A DNA stretch of 64,000 nt from the NCBI RefSeq assembly GCF_020360975.1, contig NW_025408674.1, forward strand, positions 744,001 to 808,000. Reading direction: 5' to 3'. This DNA comes from Hirsutella rhossiliensis (lineage: Eukaryota > Ascomycota > Sordariomycetes > Hypocreales > Ophiocordycipitaceae). A program made the translations under genes and the position numbers. This document shows positions 22,597-33,346 of the stretch, in pieces (the stretch's first letter is position 1; each line of letters opens with the position of its first letter). The notes below the pieces were generated by a model, which saw only the letters and a program-made list of their open reading frames with translations, did not search any database and was not told the DNA's origin.

Positions 22597-22729
22597 CTCG
22601 GGGGGTTGACTAGCCGGGGTCCCCTGCAAGGCCCCCCCCTCTCCTACTGGAGAGGGGGGCACAAAACCCGTTTCTTTGACGTTCGCGTTTCCCTCTATCG
22701 CGGCTTCAATAAGCCGCCACCCCATCAAT
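22597..22729. repeat. Left 133-bp terminal inverted repeat of pogo family 2
   Basis: Pairs with 32786-32919 with few differences. It contains an internal hairpin of CCCCCCTCTCC and GGAGAGGGGGG around TACT, and a second one in CGCGGCTTCAATAAGCCGC. Confidence 0.85.
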
Positions 22730-22786
22730 TGATCATTTTGGGTCTCAAAACTTTCACAATATCATCATATATACTTTATTTCCACC

Positions 22787-23904
22787 ATGTCTCATTTTCA
22801 GCCCATTCAGAGGGAGCGCGCAGCTAAGGCGGCGCGAGATTATCTTGAGGGTGCCTCGCAGACGCGTACAGCACGCGCAAATCCTCCACGCGTCTTGACA
22901 ATCAACGAGCTTGCTTTAAAGCACAAGACCAATGAAGGCCTCGTAAAGAAGTATATTGGGCTTCTTCGTGCTAATCAGGCTCTTCCATCCGGGGGAAAGG
23001 GAGGCCGACCTACTGCTCTTACCGATGCTGAAGAAAAGAGTCTGGTCTCGTACGCAAGCTTCGTTGAGGGCACCCCTTTCGCTCTTACGGAGGCATGCCT
23101 CATCAATAAGGCCAACTTTATCCGTCAACATCGCCGCCAGGGCCCTACTTCAAAGGTTTCGAGATCGTGGCTTACTCGCTTTAAACGGCGGCACCCAGAA
23201 CTTACCGTCAAGAAGGCTAGGATCCAAGAGGTCTCACGCGCCAGCGCCGAGCTCGAGGTTGACGAGCTCGAGGCTTGGTTCCAAGAATATCAGGCCGTCA
23301 TTAAAGAACTCGCGATAATGCCAGAAAATCTATGGAATTTCGACGAGACGCCCCTTCAGCTTGGGTGGATGAAAGGCACCCTAAAGCTAGTTTCAGTACG
23401 AAGGAGGAAGAGCAAACGACCCGTCTTCTTCCAGCCAGGGAACAAAGAGTCGTTGACATCCATAGATGCCATCAGTGCCGCCGGAAGATCCATTCCTTCT
23501 TTTCTTATTCTTAGCGCAAAATCCCTCCTTGAAGAATACGCGATGTCTACACTTAACGACGACGTTGTCACTACATATACAGCAACCGGATATAATAATA
23601 GCCAGCGAGCGTTCCAGTGGCTTCAACACTTCAATCACTTAGTGACTCCTTTGCTAGGAGCAGCTCTTTTGAAGGCCATACTATCGAGGGCTGGTTCGGC
23701 TACCCGGCTACAATCACACGCGAGGGCTGGGAGGGCCATGAGCAACGGTGTACATTCTACACTCGGATGACGAAGACGGTCTTCCGGCTACTCGTTATGG
23801 ATGGCTTCGCTGCACACGAGGACCCTGAATTTATCTGGTATTGCGACAAATTCGAGATCGTGCCGTTTAAGTTGCCATCGCATACAAGCCACCTCCTTCA
23901 ACCT
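22787..23904 (+). pseudogene. Pogo-family transposase, N-terminal part (interrupted by gypsy)
   Basis: The ATG at 22787 has a CCACC context. A psq-like helix-turn-helix (RERAAKAARDYLEGASQTRT, LALKHKTNEGLVKKYIG) is followed by a CENP-B-like DNA-binding unit (SRSWLTRFKRRHPELTVKKAR). The first catalytic Asp is in NLWNFDETPLQLGW. A one-base shift near 23640 leads into FEGHTIEGWFGYPATITREGW and the second Asp motif LLVMDGFAAHEDPEF. The frame is then broken at the gypsy insertion right after SHTSHLLQP; the third catalytic residue should follow immediately and lies at 31391. Confidence 0.85.
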
Positions 23905-24210
23905 TGATGCGTTTTTGCGTGTCCCTACGCACACTGGAGCGTTGGGCACGGCACCAAGCATCAAGGACACCGGCTGCCGCACGCACAGCCATGTGAACAG
24001 GCAGCCGTGTGAACAGGCAGCCGTGTGAAACAGGCAGCCGTGTGAAACAGGCAGCCGTGTGAACAGGCATCGGTATGTGGCTGCCTTGTAAACCGGCCGG
24101 ATCGCCTAGATAGTCCGACCTGGCTGCCTCCTACATAAGGATGAGGCAGTCATAGCTTAGTTGGAGAAACAACGATCCCACTTCATCTCATCCATATGCA
24201 AAATGCATCA
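23905..24210 (+). repeat. Gypsy left LTR
   Basis: Starts TGATGCG and ends ATGCATCA. Holds about five imperfect 16-17-bp tandem units built on GAACAGGCAGCCGTGT at about 23990-24070. Confidence 0.92.
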
Positions 24211-24648
24211 GATTGGTAGCAATTCCTACCCTTTGCTTTGATTAGCACCAGTGAGCCATTGTGTAAGCCTCACACCATAGCTCAAGTCTGCTTGGGCACC
24301 ACACGTGAGCCGTTGACTCGGGCTCGCACCAAAAAACCACCAAAAACAACCATCGTGACTTACATAAGTCGCCCCACGAGCTTACCCAAGCTCACCACCC
24401 CCCACGAGCTTATCCCAAAGCTCATCAATCCTTTGGCTTGCTAACCAGCTAACCTTGTGGTGCGACCGACACCCTTGACAGCTAGCAGCCAACATTTCTT
24501 CACCCTCGTGATAACGCTATAGGGTCAATACCGTTGCATTAAGGTGTCTTTCGCTCGTGACGACTTTGGTGATAGGAAGTTTTGCGAAAGCCCGTGTAAT
24601 CGTATATCACTATCGCAAGTGTCAGCTGGCAAGCAAACCGACCACACA

Positions 24649-26779
24649 ATGGCCAAACCGACCAACGAAGGAAGCTCGGTCAAGCAAGCTGACGATAGAA
24701 GCTCGCCACGCCCGGCTGAAGAAGATGATGGACCCCGGCTACCGGACGCAGTCCAGCAACGCCGCCCGAAGCGCAACAGAGTCTCTCTCAACCCCAAGGA
24801 CAATCATTCGCAATTGGCAGACCAATTACAGCAGCTCCCAGAAGCTCTCAACGCGTGGAAATGGTCCATCCGATTCCTCAAGCTGATGCGAGACAAATCT
24901 AAGGAAGCTCTCGATACCTTCACAGTCCGTGACAAGGAAGCATGTGAAGCCTTGGAAGATCTCCTTTTCCACGTCTGTGCTCATCAAATCAGCCTACGCG
25001 AAGTATTGGCTGTACCACAAGCCGGCATCTCGGACCTCGAACATGTGCCTGCATGGAGAGCAGTGGTGGAAAAGCCTATATTGTGCCGGAACCCACAGAG
25101 GACAACATGATGAAATTGATCTCGAAGATCACGCCCAAGGAAGTTGATTCGAGGTCAATGACATCCAATTTGGTATATCTTCCGGATGCCGACCAACAAC
25201 TTCCCACGGAACAGCGAGGTATAAATTCTCAAGCTATGTTGCAGTCAACGGAACCCCCAAAGGCGCCAACTCAGTCACAATCACCTTCAGGCGTGAGGAA
25301 GCAGAAAGGAAGCCGGCATAGCCACCACAGCCGCCGCGACCGCCGCAGTCACCACAAGCATCGCAGATACCTACGACTAGATGATTCAAGCGACTCGAAT
25401 CTTCTTCTTCCAGCAGCAGCAGCTCTGGAAGCAGCATTGGCATTGGATACGCTCACAGCCGCCGGAGCGCTCTCTCCTACCACACAGACCTTTCAAACCT
25501 CTAGTGATGTGGAAGCTGTTGCCAAGAGGCTCAAACGTGACAACATGGGTGTTTTCAACCCCAATCACAAGGATCCTCATAAACAAGGCCTTGTGTCCCT
25601 CTCAAGCGGCAGCAATGTGTACACGGATGTATACCTCTTCTGCGAGCGCCTGCGAATGTACAAGGATCTCGACTCCTACGCCTTGTCGCAGCACTATATG
25701 TCTTTCCTTGCCGGCGGAGCTCTACAGTGGTTCATGAATGAACTTTCCATCGAGCAGAAGGATCGCCTTATGAAGTCATCAGTAGAGCGTTTCTGTAAAA
25801 TGCTCATCAAGCGATTCCAACGCCCAGCAGCAGAGGTCTCCAGGAATTACACGGCATTCCGTATACCGTGTCAATGTGGAATGCTGGTGAAGTCTCCTTG
25901 CCTCAATGGATTCAACGGAAAGTCTCCTAGCAAGGCAAATCAACATCGAAAAGGACTACCAAATCATCCAAAGCATCCACCCCTTGATTGCGGTCCAAAT
26001 CGCTACTCACCTCTCTGTGCCCACTAAACGCACGCCAATTGACAAGTGGGTACGAGAAATCGAGGAACGCCGACCCTGATCTCCGCGGCATTGGAATTTC
26101 GCGGCAGATACGATGAACGCCCCAAGGCCGTGACCGTGACCGCAACTACCAAAGTCGTGATCGTAGTAGTGATCGTGATCGCAGCTTTAGGAACGATAGC
26201 CGCGACCGCGACCGCAGCTATCAGCGAGATCACTACCAACGCGATCGAGGCCTTGACCGCAGAGACCGCAGCAACCCCAGCAGCGACTCACGGGCCAAGG
26301 AAAGGCGAGAGAACCGCCCCAAAGATCCTCAGCGCAATGAGCGAAGCGGCGGCTATGAGAAAAAGGTCCGCTTTGAGAAAAATTACCTTGCCAGCGAGGA
26401 CGAAAACAAGCAAGATGCTTCAGACAACAAGAAAACCGCCATTTCCGACGACGATGAAGCCAGTGATGTAGGATCAGACGCTTCTATCGAGGAATACTAC
26501 GTCTGTATGACCTCAACTCCTGAGAATCTTGGCCAACAAGGAAACCACCAATGCCGAAAGTGTAACCGCAAGTTCCTCCGCAGTGTGTTATTTGAGCACA
26601 CACAAGCACGCTGCTGTGTGTCTGCTCAACAGCTCCAGCAGGAGGCGACCCCAGCAAGACCTTCGTTATGTGGGAAATGCTACGCCCAATTTCCTCACGC
26701 AATGCACTCTTCAGGCACCTTCCTGGCTGCGTGTCACAGCCCAAGGCCCACTCAAATGGAGAGGCATATAAAGCCGTAG
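24649..26779 (+). pseudogene. Gypsy gag remnant
   Basis: The ATG at 24649 starts MAKPTNEGSSVKQADDRSS. After a shift near 25080 come a basic Ser/His/Arg-rich linker and the capsid-like region (SNVYTDVYLFCERLRMYKDL, LAGGALQWFMNELS). Beyond 26040 the true frame has no ATG but reads RD-repeats (RDRDRNYQSRDRSSDRDRS) and an acidic segment. It ends in a CX2CX11HX4C zinc motif (CRKCNRKFLRSV...EHTQARC, about 26555-26620), the spacing common in this fungal gypsy clade. Confidence 0.75.
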
Positions 26780-26953
26780 AGCAGCACAATCCAATTCCTC
26801 CCAGAAACCCCAGTATTTTGGGGAACAACCGCGGGCGCTACCGCAGAAAACCCTCGAGCCACAACCGCTCGAGCCGCCATCGCACGATGCCCCTTCGGCT
26901 ACTCATATCTTCGCATCAAGATCAAGGCAGCTCCCACAGGACCAGAGACCGAG

Positions 26954-27680
26954 GTCTGTGCGGATTCCGGGTGTGGCAACCCCCTGATTGACAGAAAGCT
27001 TCTCAAGAGCTTCGAGCACACCATTGAGAAGAAGCCTCCAACGCCAATTGCAGGCATCAGCGGCAGTGTCCGCTGCACAGACTGGGCCACGTTCTCCTTC
27101 TATGCAGAAGGAAAGAGGGCTGACGGTAGCAGCGCCGGCATAGCTAAATTCACCAGTTCCGCTTGGGTGACTACCGTGGAACCAGGAGCCTTGCTAGGCA
27201 ATGCCTTCCTCAAGCCGTATGTTGGAAACATCCACTACGACAAGGAAGTCGTTCAAATAGGCCTCCTTGACGACTTCGGTATCCCTTTTAACATCTATAA
27301 GCCTCATAAAGGGGTAGTCCGACGCGTTCAGGCCGTCAGAAAACCATTGCCGTTCCTTCGCTTTTCATTCCAATCATCCCTTGGCCGCTCATGCTCTCGT
27401 TGACCGAAACACTGTCCCAGCGGTCATGTTCACGAACACTACGAACCAAGATATCATCGTGAACCGCAAACAGCGCCTAGGGCAGATCAAAGAATGCGAG
27501 GAATCGGGCTACTTCGCTGCAGCCTCATGGAAATCAGCTCTGACAGCTTTGACAATAGCCACAGCGGCCTTGGCCCCAACAACTTCTGCAATGACGATTG
27601 AAAGCGCTCCCAGAGCCATACATCGTATGATCTTGCTATCAATAGCACCTTCCACCTCTCAGACGATGTTATCGCAATAG
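26954..27680 (+). pseudogene. Gypsy aspartic protease region
   Basis: The frame opens with VCADSGCGNPLID, where ADSG replaces the usual DT/SG active site. It continues through GALLGNAFLKPYV to about 27360, then shifts to an IIVNRKQRLGQI segment. Confidence 0.7.
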
Positions 27681-27849
27681 CTGACGGGACTTTCACCCGG
27701 AGGAAGCCCTGTTCTAGCAGCAACCGCAGAATCAGTTTCAAGCTTATCAGAAGCTTTGTACGCATACACAACAGCAGCCAGCAACGACAGCCAGCCTTGG
27801 TCAACAACAAGAAAGGAGCTCCACGTCACAAGCACCCAGCTGAGTGCAG

Positions 27850-29340
27850 CAGCAACAGCCGATACTCCTGACCTTGCCCCTGAGACCCGAATTCCGTATC
27901 AAACGCATCGTTCAACGCACGCCAGAGCTCCCAGAGGTGTGCACTGACGACGGAATTCACATCTATGCGCAGAAAGGCAGCTTCGTGACCAAGATCAAAG
28001 CCCTTGTTGAAAAACACGCCAAACTATGGAAAGACTCGGGCACAGCTGAAGTCGAAGCAGGCCACGAGCTCACAGTTCCCTTATCAAGGATTGGCACACG
28101 CACAAGGTGGCTCAACGCCCTATCCTCAGGGATTACGAGACAAACAGGTCATTGATGAAACCCATGACAAGCTCCACGCACAAGGACGTATGGAATACGT
28201 GCACGGACCAACCCCTTTGCAGCCCCGTCTTCGTTGTGTGGCGAACAGCCCGAGGAGAAACCAAGGGCAGGGTCGTCATCGATTTGCGAGCTCTTAATAA
28301 GGTCACCATGCCAGACAGCTATCCTTGCCATTGCAAGAAGACATCATCCAAGAGCTTGAGGCGCACAGTACATCACAGCAATCGACGCATCGTCCTTTAC
28401 CACCAATTCCGAGTCAAACTCGAACATCGTGATCGTTTTACCTCACGAGCCATAGAGGACTGGAAAGACTGACTGTTGCACCAATTGGCTTCTGCAATAG
28501 CCCGGCCTACGCCCAGCGCTATATGGATCGAGTGCTTCGACCATATAAGGGGTTTTGCAGAGCGTTTATGGACGACGTTGTGATCTATTCGCCAACGGAA
28601 CACAGGCTGGCAGCCTTTGCAAAGCTGGAATTTCCAGACCAGCTATCTGCGTTGGAAAGCTACATTGGAGCAACAGGCTACCTACGGCATCTCTTACCGT
28701 ATTATGGAGCCCTCATTGAGCCATTGCAGCACCGGAAAACTCAATTACTAGCCCAAGGACGAGAAATTGGCAAAATTCAGCAAGGTAACATCAACAAACG
28801 CCGTGCCTTTGCGAGGAACACCAAATTCGAGCCTAGTGAAAAGGAGCGGTTGGCATTTGAAGCTATCCAAAAGGAAGTAGCCTCCGGCAGGATGATCCAC
28901 CATATGGACCCAAGCAGGCAACTGTTCTGTCAAGTTGACGGGTCCTTGCAACGAGGATTTGCCTGTACCTACTTCCACCTTAAAGAAGGTTACGAATGGA
29001 AGCCTGGCCAAGCTATTTCCTCAACAGCGATGCAACCTATAGCTTTTCTCAGCCGCACCTCACCAACGCAGAGAGATCATATGGTCCGTCGGAATTAGAA
29101 GTGGCCTGCCTAGTCTGGGCTATCAAAAAGATGCGCACAGTGGTCCAATCGTCAACGAAGCCCTTAATCGTGCTTACGGACCATTCAGCCACACAGCAGA
29201 TCGTCAATAAGACCTCCCTCGACACTTCAAGCACGGACAGAGCAAATAGACGGCTAGTAGTAGCCTCCATCTATCTCTCTCAGTACGAATTGCAGGTTGA
29301 TCATCTTCCAGGGAAAATCAATTTCATCCCTGATGCCTTA
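27850..29340 (+). pseudogene. Gypsy reverse transcriptase and RNase H, internally deleted
   Basis: Recognisable pieces in order: DDGIHIYAQKGSF (27940), VFVVWRTARGETKGRVVIDLR (28230, after a shift), RALNKVTMPDSYP, the catalytic FMDDVVIYS (28567, YVDD-like), and FPDQLSALESYIGATGYLRH. Between FMDDVVIYSPTEHRL and the FPDQLS segment a stretch normally of about 60 residues (palm/thumb) is missing. RNase H follows: FCQVDGSLQRGFACTYF, SYGPSELEVACLVWAIKKM and VLTDHSATQQIV. Confidence 0.8.
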
Positions 29341-30375
29341 AGCAGGCTGTCAGCCCCTGAGACCGACCAATTGATCGAGCGACAACGACCTGACTACACA
29401 GCGCTTGACGATGTGCTCCTTGCGTCTGAGGCCATCATGGATCCAGCATACCGCATCAAATTCACAGAAGGCTATCAGGCTGATACCCATTATCGCAAGA
29501 TCCTTCAAATGATCCAGGACAGTGAGAACACGGTCAAAGCTTCTAGGGCCCCGGAAATCGCGAAAATCAAGCGCAGAGGAATTCCTTTTCGTGGACCAGG
29601 GTCTGTTATATCACGAAGGAAAAGATGGATATGTTCGTCTCTGCGTGCCCGCAAGCCTCACGCACGAATTGATGCAAATGGCACACGACGACAAGCACCA
29701 CTTTGGCGTTGTGAGAATGCTCAAGGAGTTGGAAACCTATTCGATCAGGAACGTCTCTTGGCAAGCGAAAAGCACATCGCCAAGTGCAAAGCTTGCTGCC
29801 TTGGACAGACTGATCGACAACAGCTTGCTGGAAGCTATCTGCCCAATCGACCCCCGATGCTTCCAATGCAGTCAATTGCAATGGACTTCATCACAGACAT
29901 GCCTGCCGTCTCAGCTATGGGCTCACCCTGGCATATTGAAGGCTTTAATGCCTTTAATCAATTACTTACAGTCACTTGCTTAGCTAGCAAGCGATGCCTA
30001 CTGATTCCAGGCAATGCAAAGTATAGCGCCAAGGACTGGGCAGCCTCCCTAGCTAGGCAGCTCATGCTATGTGATTGGGGCATGCCGCGCACGATAGTCA
30101 GTGACAGAGACCGCAAATTCACCTCTGCTTTCTGGCAAGGGCTCTGGAAGGCCTTTGGCACCAGAATCAGCATGACAACGGCATATCATCCGCAGGCGGA
30201 CGGCTTGGCCGAGCGGCGCAATCAAACAGTGGAAACAGCGTTGCGACTGGCCTATATTGAGGACCCCAACCTTGACTGGAAGACCCTTATTCCTTCGCTG
30301 CAGTGGCATCTAAACACAGCCTACAACACCAGCACGAAGACCTCAGCCCATGAACTAATGTACGGTTTCCCCTGA
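29341..30375 (+). pseudogene. Gypsy integrase
   Basis: The N-terminal HHCC zinc region is split between frames around 29620-29850 (HHFGVVRMLKELETYSIRN; CKACCLGQ). The catalytic core is nearly continuous: SIAMDFITDMPAVSAMGS (first Asp), PRTIVSDRDRKFTSAFW (second Asp) and YHPQADGLAERRNQTVETAL (Glu). The frame stops at 30375. Confidence 0.85.
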
Positions 30376-30795
30376 AAGGGCCCTGGAGGCTGTTGATCGC
30401 ACAGCCAGCGCAGAGGCAGACGAATTGCCCTACATCAAGGAAGCCTTGCGTAAGCAGGCCAGCCTAGCTATGGACCTTGCAGCGATGAAGGCCAAGCGTT
30501 GGTACGATGCCAAACACCGACCTATCCATCTCAAGGCTGGAGACAAGGTATATCTCAAGCTTCATCAGGATATCACCAGCCAGGCAGGCCACCCAAGAAG
30601 TGGTCACAACAGCGGGAAGGCCCTTTGTGATCAGAAGGATGGTTGGAGACCTGGCCTGTGAATTGACCTTCCAGAGCAAATTAAGGTCCACCCAGTGATC
30701 TCAATACACCACCTCAAGCCAGCTCACGAAGGCTGCTTTGAAGAAGCTCACCCTGACCAGTAGAAGTCACAAAGGACTTTACGGACCAGGAAGGC

Positions 30796-31032
30796 GAATT
30801 CTACGAAGTTGACAAGCTTCTGGACGTACGGGTCAGGAAGATTGGAAGAAACAGGAAGCCCGTCACGGAGTACTTGGTCCACTGGAAAGGATGGGGCAGC
30901 ATGCATGATCAGTGGGTCAGGAAGGAAGAGATATCGTCAAAGGCCCTGGATGAGTTCCACGGGCAGACGACGGGACCGCGAGTGGTTCGCAACAGCAAAG
31001 CAAAGGGACGATCGGAAAGTTCTGACATGTAG
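30796..31032 (+). pseudogene. Gypsy chromodomain at the pol C-terminus
   Basis: A 78-codon frame ending TAG at 31030-31032 reads FYEVDKLLDVRVRKIG and EYLVHWKGWGSMHDQWV. This is a chromodomain with the aromatic cage positions (Tyr, Trp, Trp) present. In chromoviruses this domain steers integration toward marked chromatin. It has no ATG of its own and is separated from integrase by frame breaks at about 30376-30790. Confidence 0.8.
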
Positions 31033-31086
31033 CCTTTGTTGAGGCAGTCACTGAGGACAGTGGAGTTTTCTTTGAGGCCGGCATTA

Positions 31087-31390
31087 TGATGCGTTTTTGC
31101 GTGTCCCTACGCACACTGGAGCGTTGGGCACGGCACCAAGCATCAAGGACACCGGCTGCCGCACGCACAGCCATGTGAACAGGCAGCCGTGTGAACAGGC
31201 AGCCGTGTGAAACAGGCAGCCGTGTGAAACAGGCAGCCGTGAACAGGCATCGGTATGTGGCTGCCTTGTAAACCGGCCGGATCGCCTAGATAGTCCGACC
31301 TGGCTGCCTCCTACATAAGGATGAGGCAGTCATAGCTTAGTTGGAGAAACAACGATCCCACTTCATCTCATCCATATGCAAAATGCATCA
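31087..31390 (+). repeat. Gypsy right LTR
   Basis: Matches the left LTR but lacks one GT in the last tandem unit. Ends ATGCATCA at 31390, directly followed by AACCT. Confidence 0.92.
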
Positions 31391-32658
31391 AACCTCTTGA
31401 CGTTGGCGTTTATCAACATCTTAAACGCGCACAGCAAGGGGCCCTAAAGGATTTCGTTATCGGCGGCGGCACACGCATCTCGAGATTCGACTTTCTCTGC
31501 CAGTGGAACGACCTATTTAACGCGGCGTTTAAGGTTTGCTATATCTTTGTGGGCTTTGAACAGTCTGGACTCTGGCCCCCTGATCCGAAGGTTGTATTGG
31601 GCCCTTTACGAGCCGCCTCTAAAGGCCGAGAGCAACCTCTTTTCCCACAGCTTTTGGCGAGGAATTTGGTAACGCCACGTAAGGTAAAGAGTGACCTTAA
31701 AGCCAGTCGGAAAAAACTCGATGTCTTGAGCAGCCCGACAAGAGAGGTTGTTAATAACGCGTCAGCCTGCCTTGATCTTGCGATTTTGACACAATCGTCT
31801 CATAAGCAGTTTATACAGCACCAGCAAGACCGCATCCAACGCGAGAGACGCAGAACTAAGACCCTACGCCGTATCCGAGGCGTTGACGATGGCGCCTTTA
31901 CGATGCAGCAACTACGAGAGAAGGTGGCCGCCCGGGAGCAAGATGATCACGAGGCTATTGTAAGGCGGGCTCTTAAGGATAGTGAGACTCAATTTCGACA
32001 ACTTCGTGCTGCTGCCGCACGAACCTCGTCACAACCTCGTCTACGCGGTCGAGCTGCCGTGGCGGCAAAAGCAGCAGAAGAGGCCAAGCATAGGGCATAC
32101 ATTCAACAACTCGTAACCCCGGAAGAAGCTATCGCTCGCGAGGCTCTCCAAGAGCGCTGGAATGCGGCTACAGAGGAAGATCGGTCTTTCCTTTGGGCAA
32201 CACGCCCTCAAGGCGATCTCATGGCTCTTCCAGATGTCATGGCCTGGTCACAAGTCCATGAAGAGGCGCGAGCACAGGCTGCGGCTAACAAGGCCGAAGC
32301 CGACAAAGACTCCGATATCGATTATAATTTCATCTCCACGATGCTTTCTTCAGAGCCGGATATCTCGCCTCAACATAGCTGCGACGAGGATTACGTTCAA
32401 ATCGTAACAACACGACGCCAACGCCAGCATATAGTTGCATCACCACTACCGCAGCTTCCGCTCGAGCAACAGCCGCCAGAGCGGCGGTGGCGGCCGGTGC
32501 GGTTAAGCGAAGAGAACGAGGCGGCGATCCAGGCTGAGCTTGAGGAGGAGAGATGCGCTATCATGCGTGCGTACGACTTGGAGGATGAAGGACAGGATGA
32601 GCCGGAGGTTGTTATATGTGGTAGACGAATTGCTGTACCAAAGACGCGCGAACGTTAG
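31391..32658 (+). pseudogene. Pogo-family transposase, C-terminal part
   Basis: Continuation of the transposase interrupted at 23904, starting just after LLQP with LDVGVYQHLKRAQQGALKDF; the D of LDVG is the expected third catalytic residue. VGFEQSGLWPPDPKVV follows, then a long, highly charged helical tail (RRRTKTLRRIRG, LREKVAAREQDDHEA, LEEERCAIMRAYDLEDEG) ending at 32658. This half is open throughout. Confidence 0.85.
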
Positions 32659-32785
32659 ACGTAGGTAGAGCATTAGACATACAATGCAACGACAACCACC
32701 AAACCAATTCTGGCGAGAATTAGTAAATGGGTTCTATAGTGCCTAATGAATAGTATCTCCAATTTTCTTTATTCTCGGAACATAT

Positions 32786-32919
32786 ATTGATGGGGTGGCG
32801 GCTTATTGAAGCCGCGATAGAGGGAAACGCGAACGTCAAAGAAACGGGTTTTGTGCCCCCCTCTCCAGTAGGAGAGGGGGGGGGCCTTGCAGGGGACCCC
32901 GGCAAGTCAACCCCCCGAG
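32786..32919. repeat. Right 134-bp terminal inverted repeat of pogo family 2
   Basis: Inverted copy of 22597-22729, with one extra G in its G-run and a few substitutions. Followed by TA. Confidence 0.85.
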
Positions 32920-32921
32920 TA

Positions 32922-33346
32922 CTTCGAGGACCAGAATCGAGCCTTCATCGCCGGAGACGCTGCAGCAACCTTCTGTAGTCAGCAGCCTATACGGAGAGCG
33001 CACCAGCCAGCCTTACGTCGTGCTAGGCACGCCGCTTCCAGCAACCCAACAAAGCTCGCGGTTCTTCCGGGCGCTGGCCCCGTCACCTGCTGAGCAGCCA
33101 GCGACCGATCCAGTCGCCTCCCATTTGATCCATCGACTGCCCGAGGCAACACAACCAGAATGAATTATTCTTACCTGGCTGCTAGATTCCACAAAGGCGG
33201 GAAGGTCTCGCAAGATGGTCTCTCTACCGCCGGGGCTAGGGTTAAGCTGGCCGCTATCCAGCGCGACCATCGATCACGACGTCGTGCAGGGGAGACTGTG
33301 TCACTGACTCCTTCCATATCTCAACTCGGCGTCTCGGAAGGTTCGG
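32922..33346. other. Sequence between pogo end and Helitron protein, no clear gene
   Basis: Short frames only. It may be the leader or 5' part of the Helitron, but no TC-type 5' terminus could be assigned. Confidence 0.35.

Larger units (their letters stand above)
23905..31390 (+). mobile_element. Ty3/gypsy LTR retrotransposon with chromodomain (7.5 kb)
   Basis: The two LTRs (306 and 304 bp) appear identical except for one 2-bp deletion and are flanked by AACCT at 23900-23904 and 31391-31395. Domain order is gag, protease, reverse transcriptase, RNase H, integrase, chromodomain, that of fungal chromoviruses. A segment starting TTGGTAGCAATTCC two bases after the left LTR is the likely primer-binding site (starts TGG; tRNA not assigned). 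Coding frames are broken in many places and part of the RT is deleted, so this copy cannot supply its own proteins as given. Confidence 0.93.
22597..32919 (+). mobile_element. Second pogo-family transposon with long inverted repeats, split by a gypsy element
   Basis: The ends start CTCGGGGGGTTGACT and are flanked by TA (22595-22596 and 32920-32921). The terminal inverted repeats are unusually long: 22597-22729 against 32786-32919. Removing the gypsy element and one AACCT copy leaves an element of about 2.83 kb with a single transposase gene. Its transposase and ends differ from the pogo family at 13563 and 48537. Confidence 0.9.

Noticed and set aside
22486..22728. Minus-strand 80-codon frame, and its twin at 32787-32978
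   Set aside because: They lie in the two terminal inverted repeats of pogo family 2, so their similarity reflects the repeat and not a gene.
23985..24075. CRISPR-like array in the gypsy LTR
   Set aside because: Units are head-to-tail without spacers and occur in both LTRs; a simple tandem repeat in a eukaryotic element.
26024..26239. Val/Ala/Thr-rich frames around 26050-26470 on both strands
   Set aside because: Out-of-frame readings of the RD-repeat part of gypsy gag; the RDRDR frame fits the family.
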